A stretch of DNA of 64,000 nucleotides, taken from assembly GCF_001591465.1 (NCBI RefSeq), contig NZ_BCUY01000004.1, positions 1 through 64,000 of the forward strand, given 5' to 3'. The stretch is from Cytobacillus firmus NBRC 15306 (lineage in GTDB: Bacteria; Bacillota; Bacilli; Bacillales; Cytobacillaceae). A program made the translations under genes and the position numbers. The notes beneath the pieces are model-generated. The model was not told the DNA's origin and searched no databases. It saw only the letters and a list, made by a program, of their open reading frames with translations. Positions 53,803 to 64,000 of this stretch are shown in pieces (positions within the stretch are counted from its first letter, which is position 1; every line of letters begins with the position of its first letter).

Positions 53803-56436
53803 TCAAACGGATTTAACCCATTCTTCCACAAATTGCAGAGCACTTTCAAGTTTTTCCGGGTCTTTTCCGCCAGCCTGGGCCATATCCGGACGGCCCCCGC
53901 CTCCGCCGCCGCATTTTGCAGCAACTTCTTTGACCGCTTTGCCCGCATGGAAGCCTTTTTTGATCAGATCATCTGTCACCCCGGCAATAATATTCACTTT
54001 TCCCTCGTTTACACTTCCTAATACAACTACAGCAGATCCCAGTTTTTGCTTTAAATCGTCAGCCATATTGCGCAGGTTATTCATGTCTGATGCCTGTACC
54101 TTCTCGGCAAGAACAGTAATGCCATTGACTTCTTTCGCCTTTGATACCAGGCTTCCTGCTTCAATATTGCCCAATTTCGCTGCTAAAGATTCATTTTCGC
54201 GCTGCAGCTGCTTCATTTCCCCAAGCAGTACATCAATTCTTGCAGACAAATCTTTAGGATTAGTTTTTAATTTGCCGGAAGCTTCCTTTAATACAGTAAT
54301 CTGATCATTCATTAGCTTGTATGCAGATTCTCCAGTTACTGCTTCTATTCTGCGAGTTCCAGCGCCAATTCCGCTTTCCGATTGGATCTTGAACAATCCG
54401 ATTGAAGCAGTATTAGGAACATGGCATCCGCCGCAAAGCTCGAGACTGTAATCCCCAACCTGAACAACCCGGACAATCTTGCCATATTTCTCACCAAATA
54501 GAGCCATAGCCCCCATTGCCTTTGCCTCTTCAATGTCCTTGTAGTTGATTTCAACTTCAAGGCTTTGCCAAATTTGTTCGTTGACAATCGCTTCAATTTT
54601 CTCAAGCTCTTTAGAATTAATTTGCCCGAAATGAGAGAAGTCAAAACGCAGGCGATCAGGCCCTACCAAAGAACCAGCCTGGTTAACATGGCCTCCCAAA
54701 ACATCCTTTAAAGCCTGATGCAGCAAGTGAGTTGCAGTATGATTCTTAATTATCTTTGAACGGATTTGCTCATTTACAGAAGCTAACACAGACGCTTCAG
54801 CCTTCAGTGTTCCTTTTTCAACGACAGCTCTATGAAGGTTTTGTCCATTCGGAGCTTTTTGGACATCCTTAATGGAAACCTTTAAACCTTCTGCCTCAAG
54901 AGTTCCCTGGTCAGCAATCTGTCCGCCGCTCTCTGCGTAAAATGGTGTTTCATCCAGGATCAGCTGAATCTCTTCACCAGCATGAGCTTCTTCAATTAAT
55001 TGCCCATCCTTCACAATTGCTGCGATTGTGGCATTTGTTTGAAGCTTATCATATCCGACAAATTGGCTTTCAGTTTTCAGCTCGCCCAATACTCCACCCT
55101 GGACCTGCATGGAATCTACATCCTGACGTGCTGAACGTGCACGCTCACGCTGTCCTTCCATTTCCTTTTCAAATCCCGCATGATCCACTTTCATGCCTTC
55201 TTCTTCAGCATATTCCTCCGTTAATTCAACCGGGAATCCGTACGTATCATAAAGACGGAAAACATCTTCACCCTGAATTGTAACACTGCCTTTTTCTTTT
55301 TCTTTCTTGATAACAGAAGAAAGAATGGCCAGTCCTTCATGAAGTGTTTCATGGAAACGTTCTTCTTCGTTCTTGATGACCTTTTGAATGAATTCTGTTT
55401 TTTCTTTTACTTCCGGATAGAAGTCATTCATAATTTCGCCGACAACCGGCACCAATTGATACATGAATGGTTCGTTAATATTGATTTGTTTAGCGTATCT
55501 GACAGCACGGCGAAGCAGTCTTCTTAATACATATCCTCGTCCTTCATTAGAAGGCAGAGCACCGTCACCAACAGCAAAGGCTACTGTGCGGATATGGTCC
55601 GCAATAATCTTAAATGCTACATCCGTTTCTTTTGAAGATCCATATTTCCGGCCAGAAATTTCCTCAGTTCCCCGGATGATCGGCATAAATAAGTCTGTAT
55701 CAAAGTTGGTAGGAACATTTTGAACAACAGATGCCATCCGCTCAAGTCCCATCCCGGTATCAATATTTTTCTTAGGAAGCGGGGTATAAGTGCCATCAGG
55801 ATTATGATTGAATTCTGAAAACACAAGATTCCAGACTTCAAGATAGCGTTCGTTTTCACCGCCGGGATAAAGCTCAGGATCTTCCGCGTCATTACCATAT
55901 TCAGTACCGCGATCATAGAAGATCTCTGTATTTGGCCCGCTTGGACCTTCTCCGATATCCCAGAAGTTTCCTTCAAGACGAATAATTCTCTCTTCCGGTA
56001 CACCTACTTTTTCTCTCCAGATGTTAAAAGCTTCATTATCCTCAGGATGAATCGTAACTGAAAGCTTTTCTTCAGCAAAGCCGATCCATTTTTTATCAGT
56101 CAAAAACTCCCAAGCCCAGACGATTGCTTCTTCTTTAAAGTAATCACCAATTGAGAAGTTGCCCAGCATTTCAAAAAAAGTATGATGTCTTGCTGTTTTA
56201 CCGACATTTTCAATATCGTTTGTGCGGATGGATTTTTGGGCATTTGTAATCCTTGGGTTCTCTGGGATGACACGGCCGTCAAAATATTTTTTCAGAGTGG
56301 CGACACCACTGTTAATCCAGAGAAGGGAAGGATCTTCGTGAGGAACGAGGGATGCGCTCGGTTCAACAGCGTGTCCTTTCTCTTTAAAGAAATCCAGGAA
56401 CATTCGGCGTATTTCAGCACCTGATAATTGTTTCAT
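53803..56436 (-). CDS. alaS: Alanyl-tRNA synthetase
   Basis: 877-aa class II synthetase. The aminoacylation domain is followed by the editing domain with zinc-type HTATH and CGGCH motifs, then a C-terminal DHHA1/C-Ala region with [15 protein letters not shown]. It starts [13 protein letters not shown] at ATG 56436, eight bases behind GGAGGT; the longer frame overlaps the T-box terminator. A T-box riboswitch controls it. Complete, standard length. The 238-base spacer to ireB shows a small ACCGGT palindrome only. Confidence 0.97.
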   Translation of the reverse strand: MKQLSGAEIRRMFLDFFKEKGHAVEPSASLVPHEDPSLLWINSGVATLKKYFDGRVIPENPRITNAQKSIRTNDIENVGKTARHHTFFEMLGNFSIGDYFKEEAIVWAWEFLTDKKWIGFAEEKLSVTIHPEDNEAFNIWREKVGVPEERIIRLEGNFWDIGEGPSGPNTEIFYDRGTEYGNDAEDPELYPGGENERYLEVWNLVFSEFNHNPDGTYTPLPKKNIDTGMGLERMASVVQNVPTNFDTDLFMPIIRGTEEISGRKYGSSKETDVAFKIIADHIRTVAFAVGDGALPSNEGRGYVLRRLLRRAVRYAKQININEPFMYQLVPVVGEIMNDFYPEVKEKTEFIQKVIKNEEERFHETLHEGLAILSSVIKKEKEKGSVTIQGEDVFRLYDTYGFPVELTEEYAEEEGMKVDHAGFEKEMEGQRERARSARQDVDSMQVQGGVLGELKTESQFVGYDKLQTNATIAAIVKDGQLIEEAHAGEEIQLILDETPFYAESGGQIADQGTLEAEGLKVSIKDVQKAPNGQNLHRAVVEKGTLKAEASVLASVNEQIRSKIIKNHTATHLLHQALKDVLGGHVNQAGSLVGPDRLRFDFSHFGQINSKELEKIEAIVNEQIWQSLEVEINYKDIEEAKAMGAMALFGEKYGKIVRVVQVGDYSLELCGGCHVPNTASIGLFKIQSESGIGAGTRRIEAVTGESAYKLMNDQITVLKEASGKLKTNPKDLSARIDVLLGEMKQLQRENESLAAKLGNIEAGSLVSKAKEVNGITVLAEKVQASDMNNLRNMADDLKQKLGSAVVVLGSVNEGKVNIIAGVTDDLIKKGFHAGKAVKEVAAKCGGGGGGRPDMAQAGGKDPEKLESALQFVEEWVKSV

Positions 56437-56477
56437 TCTAATCAACCTCCTAAAATATGTAAAAACTTTTAAATACA

Positions 56478-56515
56478 CAAAAAAAAGCCCTCATCCCTGG
56501 ACAGGGACGAGAGCT
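56478..56515 (-). terminator. T-box terminator of alaS
   Basis: AGCTCTCGTCCCTG/CAGGGATGAGGGCT stem with a two-base loop and T8, in competition with the T-box antiterminator. Confidence 0.92.
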
Positions 56516-56780
56516 TGCTCGCGGTACCACCCTGATTATGGAAGTTAAATGAATAATAACCAGATCCTTATCCGGTTTATTAGGCAATCTCCCATCTCTC
56601 AGATCCTTAACGCGGAAATACGGCAGGGATTAGCTGCACTCAGGATTAGCTTTCTGTTATCCTTCATCTGGGAGTTCTTTCAGCCATGGAACTCCCTCTC
56701 TTGTATGAATGCAGCGTTGCATTCATGCAGATGGCCTATAACATACTCATTCCGTCAAAATGTTTAATATATGACTTTAT
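56478..56780 (-). promoter_or_regulatory. T-box riboswitch for alaS
   Basis: The leader holds the conserved T-box sequence GGGTGGTACCGCG (56519-56532 on the minus strand), an upstream Stem I region with a GAGTA-like element and a GCT triplet followed by A at 56648-56650 that fits an alanine specifier. Uncharged tRNA-Ala should favour the antiterminator and allow alaS expression. Confidence 0.92.
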
Positions 56781-56786
56781 AGACGC

Positions 56787-56816
56787 ATTATAGCGATTTA
56801 CCTTTATTGTTGTCAA
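56787..56816 (-). promoter_or_regulatory. Sigma-A promoter of alaS
   Basis: TTGACA (56811-56816) and TATAAT (56787-56792) on the minus strand with an 18-base spacer, just before the T-box leader. Confidence 0.8.
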
Positions 56817-56821
56817 CATCA

Positions 56822-57907
56822 TCATGAGGTTCCGCTGATTTTTGGCTGTTTATTTTTTGAAAAGTGCTTTTTTGCATGTATCATACTTACTTTAATGACA
56901 GCTAAAATTGGAACTGCAATAATCAAACCCAAAATCCCTCCTGCTTCTCCGCCGGCCAGCAGTGCGAGCATAATGAGAAGAGGGTGCATATGAAGACTTT
57001 TTCCAACAATCAGGGGTGATAGGATATTCCCCTCAAGGAATTGAAGAACAATAATAATCCCAATTGTTATGACGATCATTTTAACCGATAAAGCTGAAGC
57101 AATGATGACAGCAGGAACCGCTCCGATAATTGGACCAAAATAAGGAATTACATTGGTAACACCTATTATAGTGCCCAGCAAAAGAGGATAGCGCATATCA
57201 AAAACCCAGAATAGCAGAGAAGAAATTGTCCCTATGGCTGCACATACCAGAAGCTGTCCTCTGATATAGCTTCCGAGGGATCTATCTATATCTCTTAAGA
57301 ATAGCACGCCTTCCTTCCGCCATTTCCTTGGCGTCAAGTACCAGGCAGCTCTTTTCATAATCGAAAAATCTTTAAGAAGGTAAAAGGAAATGAAGGGAAT
57401 AACTGCGATAATCACAGCATAGTTCAGTACATTCAGAAAAAATGTGATTACCTTTGATAAAAGATTATTTAATCGTTGCTCTACAGCAGCAATAACATCA
57501 TCAATCCTGGTCTGCAGGCCATCTGGCCATGTTGATGTTTTACTCTGAATCGCGTCGATCCACCCGCGATACTGATTTGCAAAATGAGGTGCATTTTCCG
57601 CCAGATCACGCAATTGATGAATAAAAGCCGGAATCCCTTTATATAGGATAAGGCCAATTCCCCCGAAGAACAACAAATATATAATAAAAACGGCAAGCCC
57701 CCTGTGAAGGCCCGTTTCATGCAATTTTTCCACGATCGGGTGAAGAAGATATGTAATAAATGCCCCAATGATAAAAGGAATGAGAACGGCAAATATGATT
57801 TCCAGAAAGGGCATCCATAATGCCTGGAGCTTTAGGAAAACTAAGATCACAATAAACAAGAGAAGCAGAAATCCAAGCCGGTAGTACCATTTCATTTGAA
57901 TATTCAA
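56822..57907 (-). CDS. AI-2E family transporter
   Basis: 361-aa polytopic membrane protein of the AI-2E/PerM family (YrrI in B. subtilis). Hydrophobic segments lie at about 12-45, 65-95, 155-180 and 210-330, with a conserved GxxxGVTNVIPYFGPIIGAVP block. Members export autoinducer or ions in some species; substrate here is unknown. TTG start, nine bases after GGAGG. Confidence 0.9.
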   Translation of the reverse strand: MNIQMKWYYRLGFLLLLFIVILVFLKLQALWMPFLEIIFAVLIPFIIGAFITYLLHPIVEKLHETGLHRGLAVFIIYLLFFGGIGLILYKGIPAFIHQLRDLAENAPHFANQYRGWIDAIQSKTSTWPDGLQTRIDDVIAAVEQRLNNLLSKVITFFLNVLNYAVIIAVIPFISFYLLKDFSIMKRAAWYLTPRKWRKEGVLFLRDIDRSLGSYIRGQLLVCAAIGTISSLLFWVFDMRYPLLLGTIIGVTNVIPYFGPIIGAVPAVIIASALSVKMIVITIGIIIVLQFLEGNILSPLIVGKSLHMHPLLIMLALLAGGEAGGILGLIIAVPILAVIKVSMIHAKKHFSKNKQPKISGTS

Positions 57908-57986
57908 TATGGCCCGCCTCCTTGTTTTTATTGTGATAGCTTCCCTGGGATTTATGCATCTTACTTAGTAAGATTAGCCTGAAGCT

Positions 57987-58022
57987 GCGCAAAAAAGCTG
58001 GCCCTTTTTAAGAACCAGCCAT
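57987..58022 (-). terminator. Terminator after yrzQ
   Basis: GGCTGG/CCAGC stem with flanking pairs and T6 on the minus strand. Confidence 0.7.
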
Positions 58023-58029
58023 GATCATT

Positions 58030-58164
58030 TTAAAATAAAGCTTTTGTTATTCTTTTTCGGATGCGTTTCATTTTTCGGCCTGATATCATATTATTCTTTT
58101 GGGCGTAATTATAAGCAGCCATTCCTGCCCCAAGCATCATTGCAGAGGTTAATATTCTGTTCAA
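58030..58164 (-). CDS. yrzQ: YrzQ family small protein
   Basis: 44 aa with TTG start behind GAGGTG: a short hydrophobic segment (ILTSAMMLGAGMAAYNYAQ) then a strongly basic tail (GRKMKRIRKRITK). Sequence pattern and position between the AI-2E transporter and yrrD match B. subtilis yrzQ. Function unknown. Confidence 0.78.
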   Translation of the reverse strand: MNRILTSAMMLGAGMAAYNYAQKNNMISGRKMKRIRKRITKALF

Positions 58165-58189
58165 ACTGGCTCACCTCTTCCGTTAATTC

Positions 58190-58381
58190 TTACGAAAGAA
58201 ACCGGCGCTCATCTTCTTCAAATAAATCATCAAGGGAGCTGAGCGTACCATCTTCCTCTACTTGATGGGTGTTAATGATCCCTTTGGACAAGGAAAGTTC
58301 TATAAAGCAATTCCAGCAATAATATTGGTTAATCCCGATTTTCCCAATATCTTTGCTCTGGCAATTTGGACATTTCAGCAC
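58190..58381 (-). CDS. Small zinc-ribbon protein (YrzR-like)
   Basis: 63 aa with CPNC near residue 4-7 and CWNC near 22-25, a zinc ribbon; an acidic tail follows. GTG start eight bases after GAGGTG. It occupies the slot of yrzR in B. subtilis, but I cannot confirm the symbol. Nucleic-acid or protein binding is possible by analogy to other zinc ribbons. Confidence 0.75.
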   Translation of the reverse strand: MLKCPNCQSKDIGKIGINQYYCWNCFIELSLSKGIINTHQVEEDGTLSSLDDLFEEDERRFLS

Positions 58382-58396
58382 GAAAAAGACACCTCA

Positions 58397-58867
58397 CTAT
58401 TTTACATTTACAATTATGGCGTCTTTTCCAATTGCAGGCGGGTCATCGGTTTTTATGACACGTTTTCCTTCCAGCACATCTGAAAAGAAGCCATCCGACA
58501 GTTCGTACCCTACAATCGTGCCCAATTCTTCCTTAAAGTATACATCCTCAAGCAAACCCAGCCGTTCTCCTTCCCGGCTCATAATCATTTTGCCGGTTAA
58601 CCGGTTATGGGTCTCACATGTATAATCCTCATGTTTAGGAATTGCCTGCAGAACAGAGGTATCTTCAATCATCACTCCATCCCAGCCGAAAGATGCCACG
58701 TCTTCAATATTGATGATATATGTTTTTTTCAAAAGTGCGCCCTTTCGCAGGAGTAATCCCTGTACTTTTCCGGTGCCTGAAATGGATAAATCACAGATAT
58801 CGCCTGCCTTATTGCCGGTTTTCAACTCAAAAACCGGCAGGCCTTTTAATAAAGAAAATGTCCGCAA
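58397..58867 (-). CDS. yrrD: PRC-barrel domain protein YrrD
   Basis: 156-aa protein with two PRC-barrel-like halves (about 1-75 and 76-156); the GKMIMSREGERLGLLEDVYF segment is typical. PRC-barrel proteins bind RNA or sense metabolites; role here unknown. TTG start with a weak SD. Position near recD2 matches B. subtilis yrrD. Confidence 0.85.
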   Translation of the reverse strand: MRTFSLLKGLPVFELKTGNKAGDICDLSISGTGKVQGLLLRKGALLKKTYIINIEDVASFGWDGVMIEDTSVLQAIPKHEDYTCETHNRLTGKMIMSREGERLGLLEDVYFKEELGTIVGYELSDGFFSDVLEGKRVIKTDDPPAIGKDAIIVNVK

Positions 58868-58988
58868 AGAGAATCCCGCCTTCCCGAACAGTTATAGTTT
58901 TCACTGTCCCTAAAAAAACATAACGGAAAACCATTGCCACGGGAGCCAAAAAATATTGTTAAGAACGGATTAGCAAGCCTGCATAAGC

Positions 58989-59138
58989 CTACTTTGTGCT
59001 GTACCTTGGCTTATTAAAACGCTCGCTGCGCTCCCCGCCGTCTGACAGTTCCTCTGAAAACTCATAGTTCTGCCGCGGCTGACTGCGCCGTTTTACTCCA
59101 TGGAGATTGAGAAGAGAAGTTCTGCTTTTTTTTTCCAT
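58989..59138 (-). CDS. Small basic protein of unknown function
   Basis: 49 aa with AAAGGAG seven to eight bases before the ATG. It is hydrophilic: basic first half (MEKKSRTSLLNLHGVKRRSQ), acidic centre, polar tail ending in RYSTK. No membrane segment, no known motif. It lies between recD2 and yrrD. The SD and coherent frame support a real gene. Confidence 0.6.
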   Translation of the reverse strand: MEKKSRTSLLNLHGVKRRSQPRQNYEFSEELSDGGERSERFNKPRYSTK

Positions 59139-59203
59139 ATTTATCTCTCCTTTTTATATTTTTGATTAAACCGCCAAATTGCACGTCGATCGCTTAGATA
59201 TAC

Positions 59204-59238
59204 AAAAAGAACAGTCTTTTATTGTAGACTGCTCTTCT
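59204..59238 (-). terminator. Terminator after recD2
   Basis: AAGAGCAGTCT/AAGACTGTTCTT stem followed by TTTTTG on the minus strand. Confidence 0.7.
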
Positions 59239-61664
59239 TAGCTATATTCTTTTTCCAAAAAATCATACGGTGTTATATTTCCCATTCCTATCATTGGATC
59301 AGCTTGGAGAAGCTTTTCTTCTAGAGAAAGTGTTTCTGTCAGAGAAGACTCCGCTGTATCTTCAAGCCCTGTTTCATCATTAGATAGGATTGCATCTCTC
59401 AGCTTTTCGGAAAGAGTGGTCAGGCGGGCCTGTTCCTCAGCACGTTCCACACCGATTTTCAATGCATCTTCTTCGCCGCAAAGGATCAAAAATTGTCTGC
59501 TGCGGGTAATGGCGGTATAAAGGAGATTTCTTCTCAGCATCCTGTAATAGCTTTTAACAACAGGCATAATGACGATCGGAAATTCACTTCCCTGCGATTT
59601 ATGGACAGAGCAGCAGTAAGCATGAGTGATCTGATTCAGATCCTGCCTTGTGTATGCAGCTTCCGCACCATCGAAGGATACGACAATCATATCCTGTTTT
59701 TCCGTATTTTCCTTTGCGTAAAAAATAGAAACAATTTCACCCATATCCCCGTTAAAAACATTGTTCTCAGGCTGGTTGACAAGCTGAAGGACCTTATCGC
59801 CAATTCTGTATTTCACATCACCAAAGGACAGCTCTTTCCTCGTTCCATCGGGATTTGGATTCAGTATTTCCTGCAGTATTTCGTTTAGTCTGTCGATTCC
59901 TGCAGGTCCCCGGTACATTGGGGCAAGCACCTGAATATCTTTGGAAGAATAACCTTTCTTTTTGGCATTCAGTACAACCTTTTCAACAACATCCGCAATT
60001 TGACCCGGCTGGCATTTGATAAATGAACGATCCGATTGCTGCGCAGAGATGTTCGCAGGAAGCTTGCCTTTTTTCATTTCATGGGCCAATTCAATAATTG
60101 AGGATCCTTCGGCCTGTCTGTATATATCTGTTAAACGGACAGTTGGAATGCGTTCTGACCGCAAAAGATCCTTCAAAACCTGGCCGGGACCTACTGAAGG
60201 CAGCTGGTCTTCATCACCAACCAGGATCACCTGCATATTTTCAGGAAGAGCCTTGAAAAGCTGATTTGCAAGCCAAACATCAACCATTGATGTTTCATCT
60301 ACAATTAAAATCCTGCCTTCTAATGGACTCTCCTCGTGCCGGTCAAATCCTTCAGTCCCATTCCAGCCAAGAAGACGGTGAATGGTTACAGCGGGCAGCC
60401 CCGTTGATTCTGCCATCCGTTTTGCTGCCCTTCCTGTAGGGGCTGCCAGCAGGAAGGGAAAGGGCTCTTCCTTTTTATAATCTTTCGGTTCCAGGGAACA
60501 GCCATGCAGCTCGGCATATAATTCAACAATCCCCTTAATAACGGTTGTTTTTCCTGTCCCCGGCCCGCCGGTCAATATCAGCATAGGAGACATAAGAGCT
60601 GTTTGAATGGCTTCCTTTTGAGTTGGGGCATATTGGACACCCAGGCGCTCCTCCAAATTTCCAAGGGCCAAAAGAAATTCCGACTCCGGGAACTGTTCAT
60701 CATACTGGGTTTGCTTTAGGATCCGTTTGATATTGGTTACCAGTCCCTTTTCGGAAAAATAAAGAGATGGAAGGAAAATTTTTTGGCCTTCAGCCATGAT
60801 CTTCCCTTCCTCTTCAAGCTTAATCAGTTCATTGGATATATCCCTGTATTCAATCACATCACGCTTATTTTCTTCCAGCAGCTTCTTTACACTTTGCAGA
60901 AGAGGCTTTACTTCAATATAAACATGGCCTGCCTGCATACTCTCCGTTTCAAGTATGTATAGGCAGGCAGCTTTAATACGGTCAGGATGATTGCCTGATA
61001 TGCCGATTTGATATCCCAGTTCGTCTGCTCTGCCAAAGCCGACCCCGTCTATATCCTCAACCAGCTTATAAGGGTTGTTTTGTACGACTTCAACCGTCAT
61101 TTCTTTATACACCTGGTAAATTCTCATGGAAAGCTGCGGGCCAAAACCATATTGATTTAGTGCAATCATGGCTTGCTCAAGGCCCTGGTGTTCCATAAGC
61201 GTGTCATAAAGCAATTTAGCTTTTTCAGGTGACAGTTTGGGAACTTTATCTAGCAGGGACGGCTGGTTAAGAATACGAGTAATCGCATCTTCTCCAAGTG
61301 TCTCGACAATTTGCTCGGCGGTTTTCTTGCCAATCCCTTTAAATAATTCACTTGATAAATAATTGGCTACGCCTTGTTTCGTCTGGGGAAGATCTTTCCT
61401 GTAATGGCTTGCATGGAATTGGATGCCGAACTTGGGGTGGTCTTTGAATTCACCATAAAAAATATAGGTTTCATGCTCATGCATCTTTGGCAGATAGCCG
61501 GTAATGACCGCTTCTTTTTCATCATAAGAGTCATTCGTTTCATCAACCCGAATGCGCACAACCGTATATAAGTTTTGCTCATTATGAAAGATTGTGACCA
61601 GATGTCTGCCTTTTATGAACTTTCCCTGTTCGGCAAAAAGATCCATGGAATCCTGTTTTTCCAT
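59238..61664 (-). CDS. recD2: ATP-dependent RecD-like DNA helicase RecD2
   Basis: 808-aa SF1B 5'-3' helicase (YrrC). N-terminal OB-like and helix-hairpin-helix regions (about 100-230) precede the motor. Walker A is GGPGTGKT at 366-373, motif II is VDETSM, and the C-terminal UvrD-like segment has VHKSQGSEFPIVI. It works in DNA repair and replication fork control without RecBC. ATG behind GGGGAGGG. Confidence 0.95.
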   Translation of the reverse strand: MEKQDSMDLFAEQGKFIKGRHLVTIFHNEQNLYTVVRIRVDETNDSYDEKEAVITGYLPKMHEHETYIFYGEFKDHPKFGIQFHASHYRKDLPQTKQGVANYLSSELFKGIGKKTAEQIVETLGEDAITRILNQPSLLDKVPKLSPEKAKLLYDTLMEHQGLEQAMIALNQYGFGPQLSMRIYQVYKEMTVEVVQNNPYKLVEDIDGVGFGRADELGYQIGISGNHPDRIKAACLYILETESMQAGHVYIEVKPLLQSVKKLLEENKRDVIEYRDISNELIKLEEEGKIMAEGQKIFLPSLYFSEKGLVTNIKRILKQTQYDEQFPESEFLLALGNLEERLGVQYAPTQKEAIQTALMSPMLILTGGPGTGKTTVIKGIVELYAELHGCSLEPKDYKKEEPFPFLLAAPTGRAAKRMAESTGLPAVTIHRLLGWNGTEGFDRHEESPLEGRILIVDETSMVDVWLANQLFKALPENMQVILVGDEDQLPSVGPGQVLKDLLRSERIPTVRLTDIYRQAEGSSIIELAHEMKKGKLPANISAQQSDRSFIKCQPGQIADVVEKVVLNAKKKGYSSKDIQVLAPMYRGPAGIDRLNEILQEILNPNPDGTRKELSFGDVKYRIGDKVLQLVNQPENNVFNGDMGEIVSIFYAKENTEKQDMIVVSFDGAEAAYTRQDLNQITHAYCCSVHKSQGSEFPIVIMPVVKSYYRMLRRNLLYTAITRSRQFLILCGEEDALKIGVERAEEQARLTTLSEKLRDAILSNDETGLEDTAESSLTETLSLEEKLLQADPMIGMGNITPYDFLEKEYS

Positions 61665-61690
61665 TGCCTTTCCCTCCCCTTAAAACAACT

Positions 61691-62356
61691 TTAATTCAAT
61701 TCGCTGCCGCCCTTTTCAATCAGCTTTTTTCCATAGCCCGCAAGCATATGGTCCGGCTGAATTCCCAGTGCCTTATTAAAGTAAGCAAGTGCTTCATTTT
61801 CCTTTTCTTTAAATCCATATGCTACTCCAAGATTGTAATAAGCATCTGCATGCTCCGGCTCAATTTCAATGCACTTTTTCATCTGCTGGATCGCTTCATC
61901 AATGTAATCCAGCTGTGCCAGGCATAATCCATATTGGAAATGTGCTTCGGCGTCATTTTCATTCAGCTCTGCACTCCGCTGCAAATAAGGCAAAGCCAGT
62001 CTGCCCTGGTCAAGGGCAGTAAGGGACATGCCAAGCATGAAGAAATTATCTGCAGTTTCCAGGCCTTTTTTCAATGCTGTTTCAAACATCTTTTTAGCTT
62101 CGTCAAACTGCTGTAATTCATAATATAAATTTCCCGCACTGTAGTAAGCAGCACCGGCATTTTCATCAAGACCTATTGCTTTTTCATAGAACTTCAGCGC
62201 TTTTTCGTTTTCTCCTACAGCAGATAGCACATTTCCAAAGTTAATATATGAAACAGGATCTGAAGGATTCTCTTCAATCGCTTCCATAAAAACCTTCGCG
62301 GCTTCTTCCCATTTTCCTTCTTTCATATATTGAATACCCTTTTGGTTTTTATCCAT
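61691..62356 (-). CDS. yrrB: Tetratricopeptide repeat protein YrrB
   Basis: 221 aa composed of about six TPR units of 34 residues (for example EENPSDPVSYINFGNVLSAV), a protein-binding scaffold. In B. subtilis yrrB lies between recD2 and mnmA and is thought to act with tRNA 2-thiolation or RecD2; partner is unproven. ATG follows GGAGTG. Confidence 0.92.
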   Translation of the reverse strand: MDKNQKGIQYMKEGKWEEAAKVFMEAIEENPSDPVSYINFGNVLSAVGENEKALKFYEKAIGLDENAGAAYYSAGNLYYELQQFDEAKKMFETALKKGLETADNFFMLGMSLTALDQGRLALPYLQRSAELNENDAEAHFQYGLCLAQLDYIDEAIQQMKKCIEIEPEHADAYYNLGVAYGFKEKENEALAYFNKALGIQPDHMLAGYGKKLIEKGGSELN

Positions 62357-62430
62357 TATTCATCACTCCATTCAAATCAAAGTATAGCATATTTGAATTC
62401 AGCTTTTCCGCTGTCTTCTATTCCCGTAAT

Positions 62431-62461
62431 AAAACCCCGATCCTTTGATAAGAATCGGGGT
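62431..62461 (-). terminator. Terminator after mnmA
   Basis: CCCCGAT/ATCGGGG stem, with TTTTATT on the minus strand, shortly beyond the mnmA stop. Confidence 0.8.
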
Positions 62462-62472
62462 CAAGTCTTTTC

Positions 62473-63606
<1,134 letters not shown>

Positions 63607-63647
63607 TCAGAAACCACACTTAGACGTGCATGTTTCCATTACCTTAT

Positions 63648-64000
63648 CTATTTAGCCAGCCGCTTCACGATTTTGGCTGTTTGTACAGCTGCTTTTTCGA
63701 CTTGTTCTGTTGTATTAAAAAGGCCGTAGCTGAAACGGATGGAATTTTGCAGCTTATCTGATCCTTTTCCAAACATGCTGACAAGGACATGGGATGGATC
63801 GATGGAGCCTGCAGTACAAGCCGACCCGCTTGATGCTGCTATTCCAGCCAAATCAAGATTGACCAGCATGGCTTCAACATTTGTTCCGGGAAAGCTTAAG
63901 TTTAAAACATGAGGAAGGGAACAATCAAGCAATCCGTTCAGTTCAAAAACAGCTTCTTCCTGCTTCAGTTTATCCATGAACAGCATCTTAAAAGAATGCA
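63648..64000 (-). CDS. Cysteine desulfurase, C-terminal part (YrvO/IscS type)
   Basis: The reading frame is open to the window edge, so only the last about 117 residues are seen. It contains the active-site loop SSGSACTAGSIDPSHVL with the persulfide Cys, and the C-terminal IRFSYGLFNTTEQVEKA. These are typical of PLP-dependent cysteine desulfurases (YrvO). It precedes mnmA directly and likely donates sulfur to it. The N-terminal part with the PLP lysine lies outside the window. Confidence 0.92.
   Translation of the reverse strand, partial: HSFKMLFMDKLKQEEAVFELNGLLDCSLPHVLNLSFPGTNVEAMLVNLDLAGIAASSGSACTAGSIDPSHVLVSMFGKGSDKLQNSIRFSYGLFNTTEQVEKAAVQTAKIVKRLAK

Overview
This window looks like chromosomal DNA of an endospore-forming member of the Bacillaceae (low to moderate G+C). 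The evidence is the sporulation genes yqfC, yqfD, spoIIP, gpr, sda and sigK, the ComE competence genes, a CIRCE-controlled hrcA-dnaK operon, an alanyl-tRNA synthetase T-box, and gene order closely following the Bacillus subtilis yqf-yqe-yrr region. The genus is not fixed by the sequence; a Cytobacillus- or Mesobacillus-like species is an inference. I saw no phage, insertion sequence, CRISPR array, tRNA or rRNA.

Layout. 0-6.3 kb (minus strand): rpsU-yqeY, then nfeD-floA with a membrane coiled-coil protein, then yqfC-yqfD-phoH. 6.5-7.4 kb: a plus-strand phosphate-transporter-like gene. 7.5-17.6 kb (minus): deoC and the heat-shock/translation operon hemW-hrcA-grpE-dnaK-dnaJ-prmA-rsmE-mtaB. 17.7-22.5 kb: lepA, yqxA, spoIIP, gpr. 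22.7-29.3 kb: rpsT and yqzM (plus), holA and comEA-comEB-comEC (minus), comER (plus). 29.4-34.5 kb (minus): the ribosome-assembly and cofactor operon yqeG-yqeH-aroE-yhbY-nadD-yqeK-rsfS-yqeM. 34.5-38.6 kb: a decayed gene fragment, DnaA boxes in front of sda, psd, pssA and an M3 peptidase. 38.7-44.6 kb: an accessory-like stretch rich in very small genes around an uninterrupted sigK, then yrhC, mtnN, yrzA and yrrS. 44.8-64 kb (minus): pbpI, greA, udk, the tRNA U34 hydroxylation/methoxylation genes (yrrO, yrrN, trmR), mltG, yrzB-ruvX-ireB, T-box-alaS, an AI-2E family transporter, yrzQ, yrzR, yrrD, recD2, yrrB, mnmA and the end of a cysteine desulfurase gene.

How the genes work together. Most serve translation and its quality control: ribosomal proteins, ribosome assembly GTPase and silencing factor, rRNA, L11 and tRNA modification, alanyl-tRNA synthetase, LepA and chaperones. 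Others serve sporulation, competence and the cell envelope (PSD/PssA, PbpI, MltG, FloA/NfeD). mnmA next to a cysteine desulfurase forms a tRNA thiolation pair; trmR with two U32 proteins forms a wobble-uridine pathway.

The least ordinary parts are: (i) the 41.3-42.3 kb cluster of tiny ORFs, one with a near-consensus promoter, a strong SD and a terminator; (ii) a 54-residue protein that is essentially half of a DnaJ zinc finger; (iii) two places (upstream of yqfC and of pbpI) where a terminator-like hairpin contains the next gene's Shine-Dalgarno sequence; (iv) DnaA boxes at sda; and (v) a frameshifted gene remnant upstream of yqeG. Many starts were moved from the longest ORF to TTG, GTG or internal ATG codons because of Shine-Dalgarno position.
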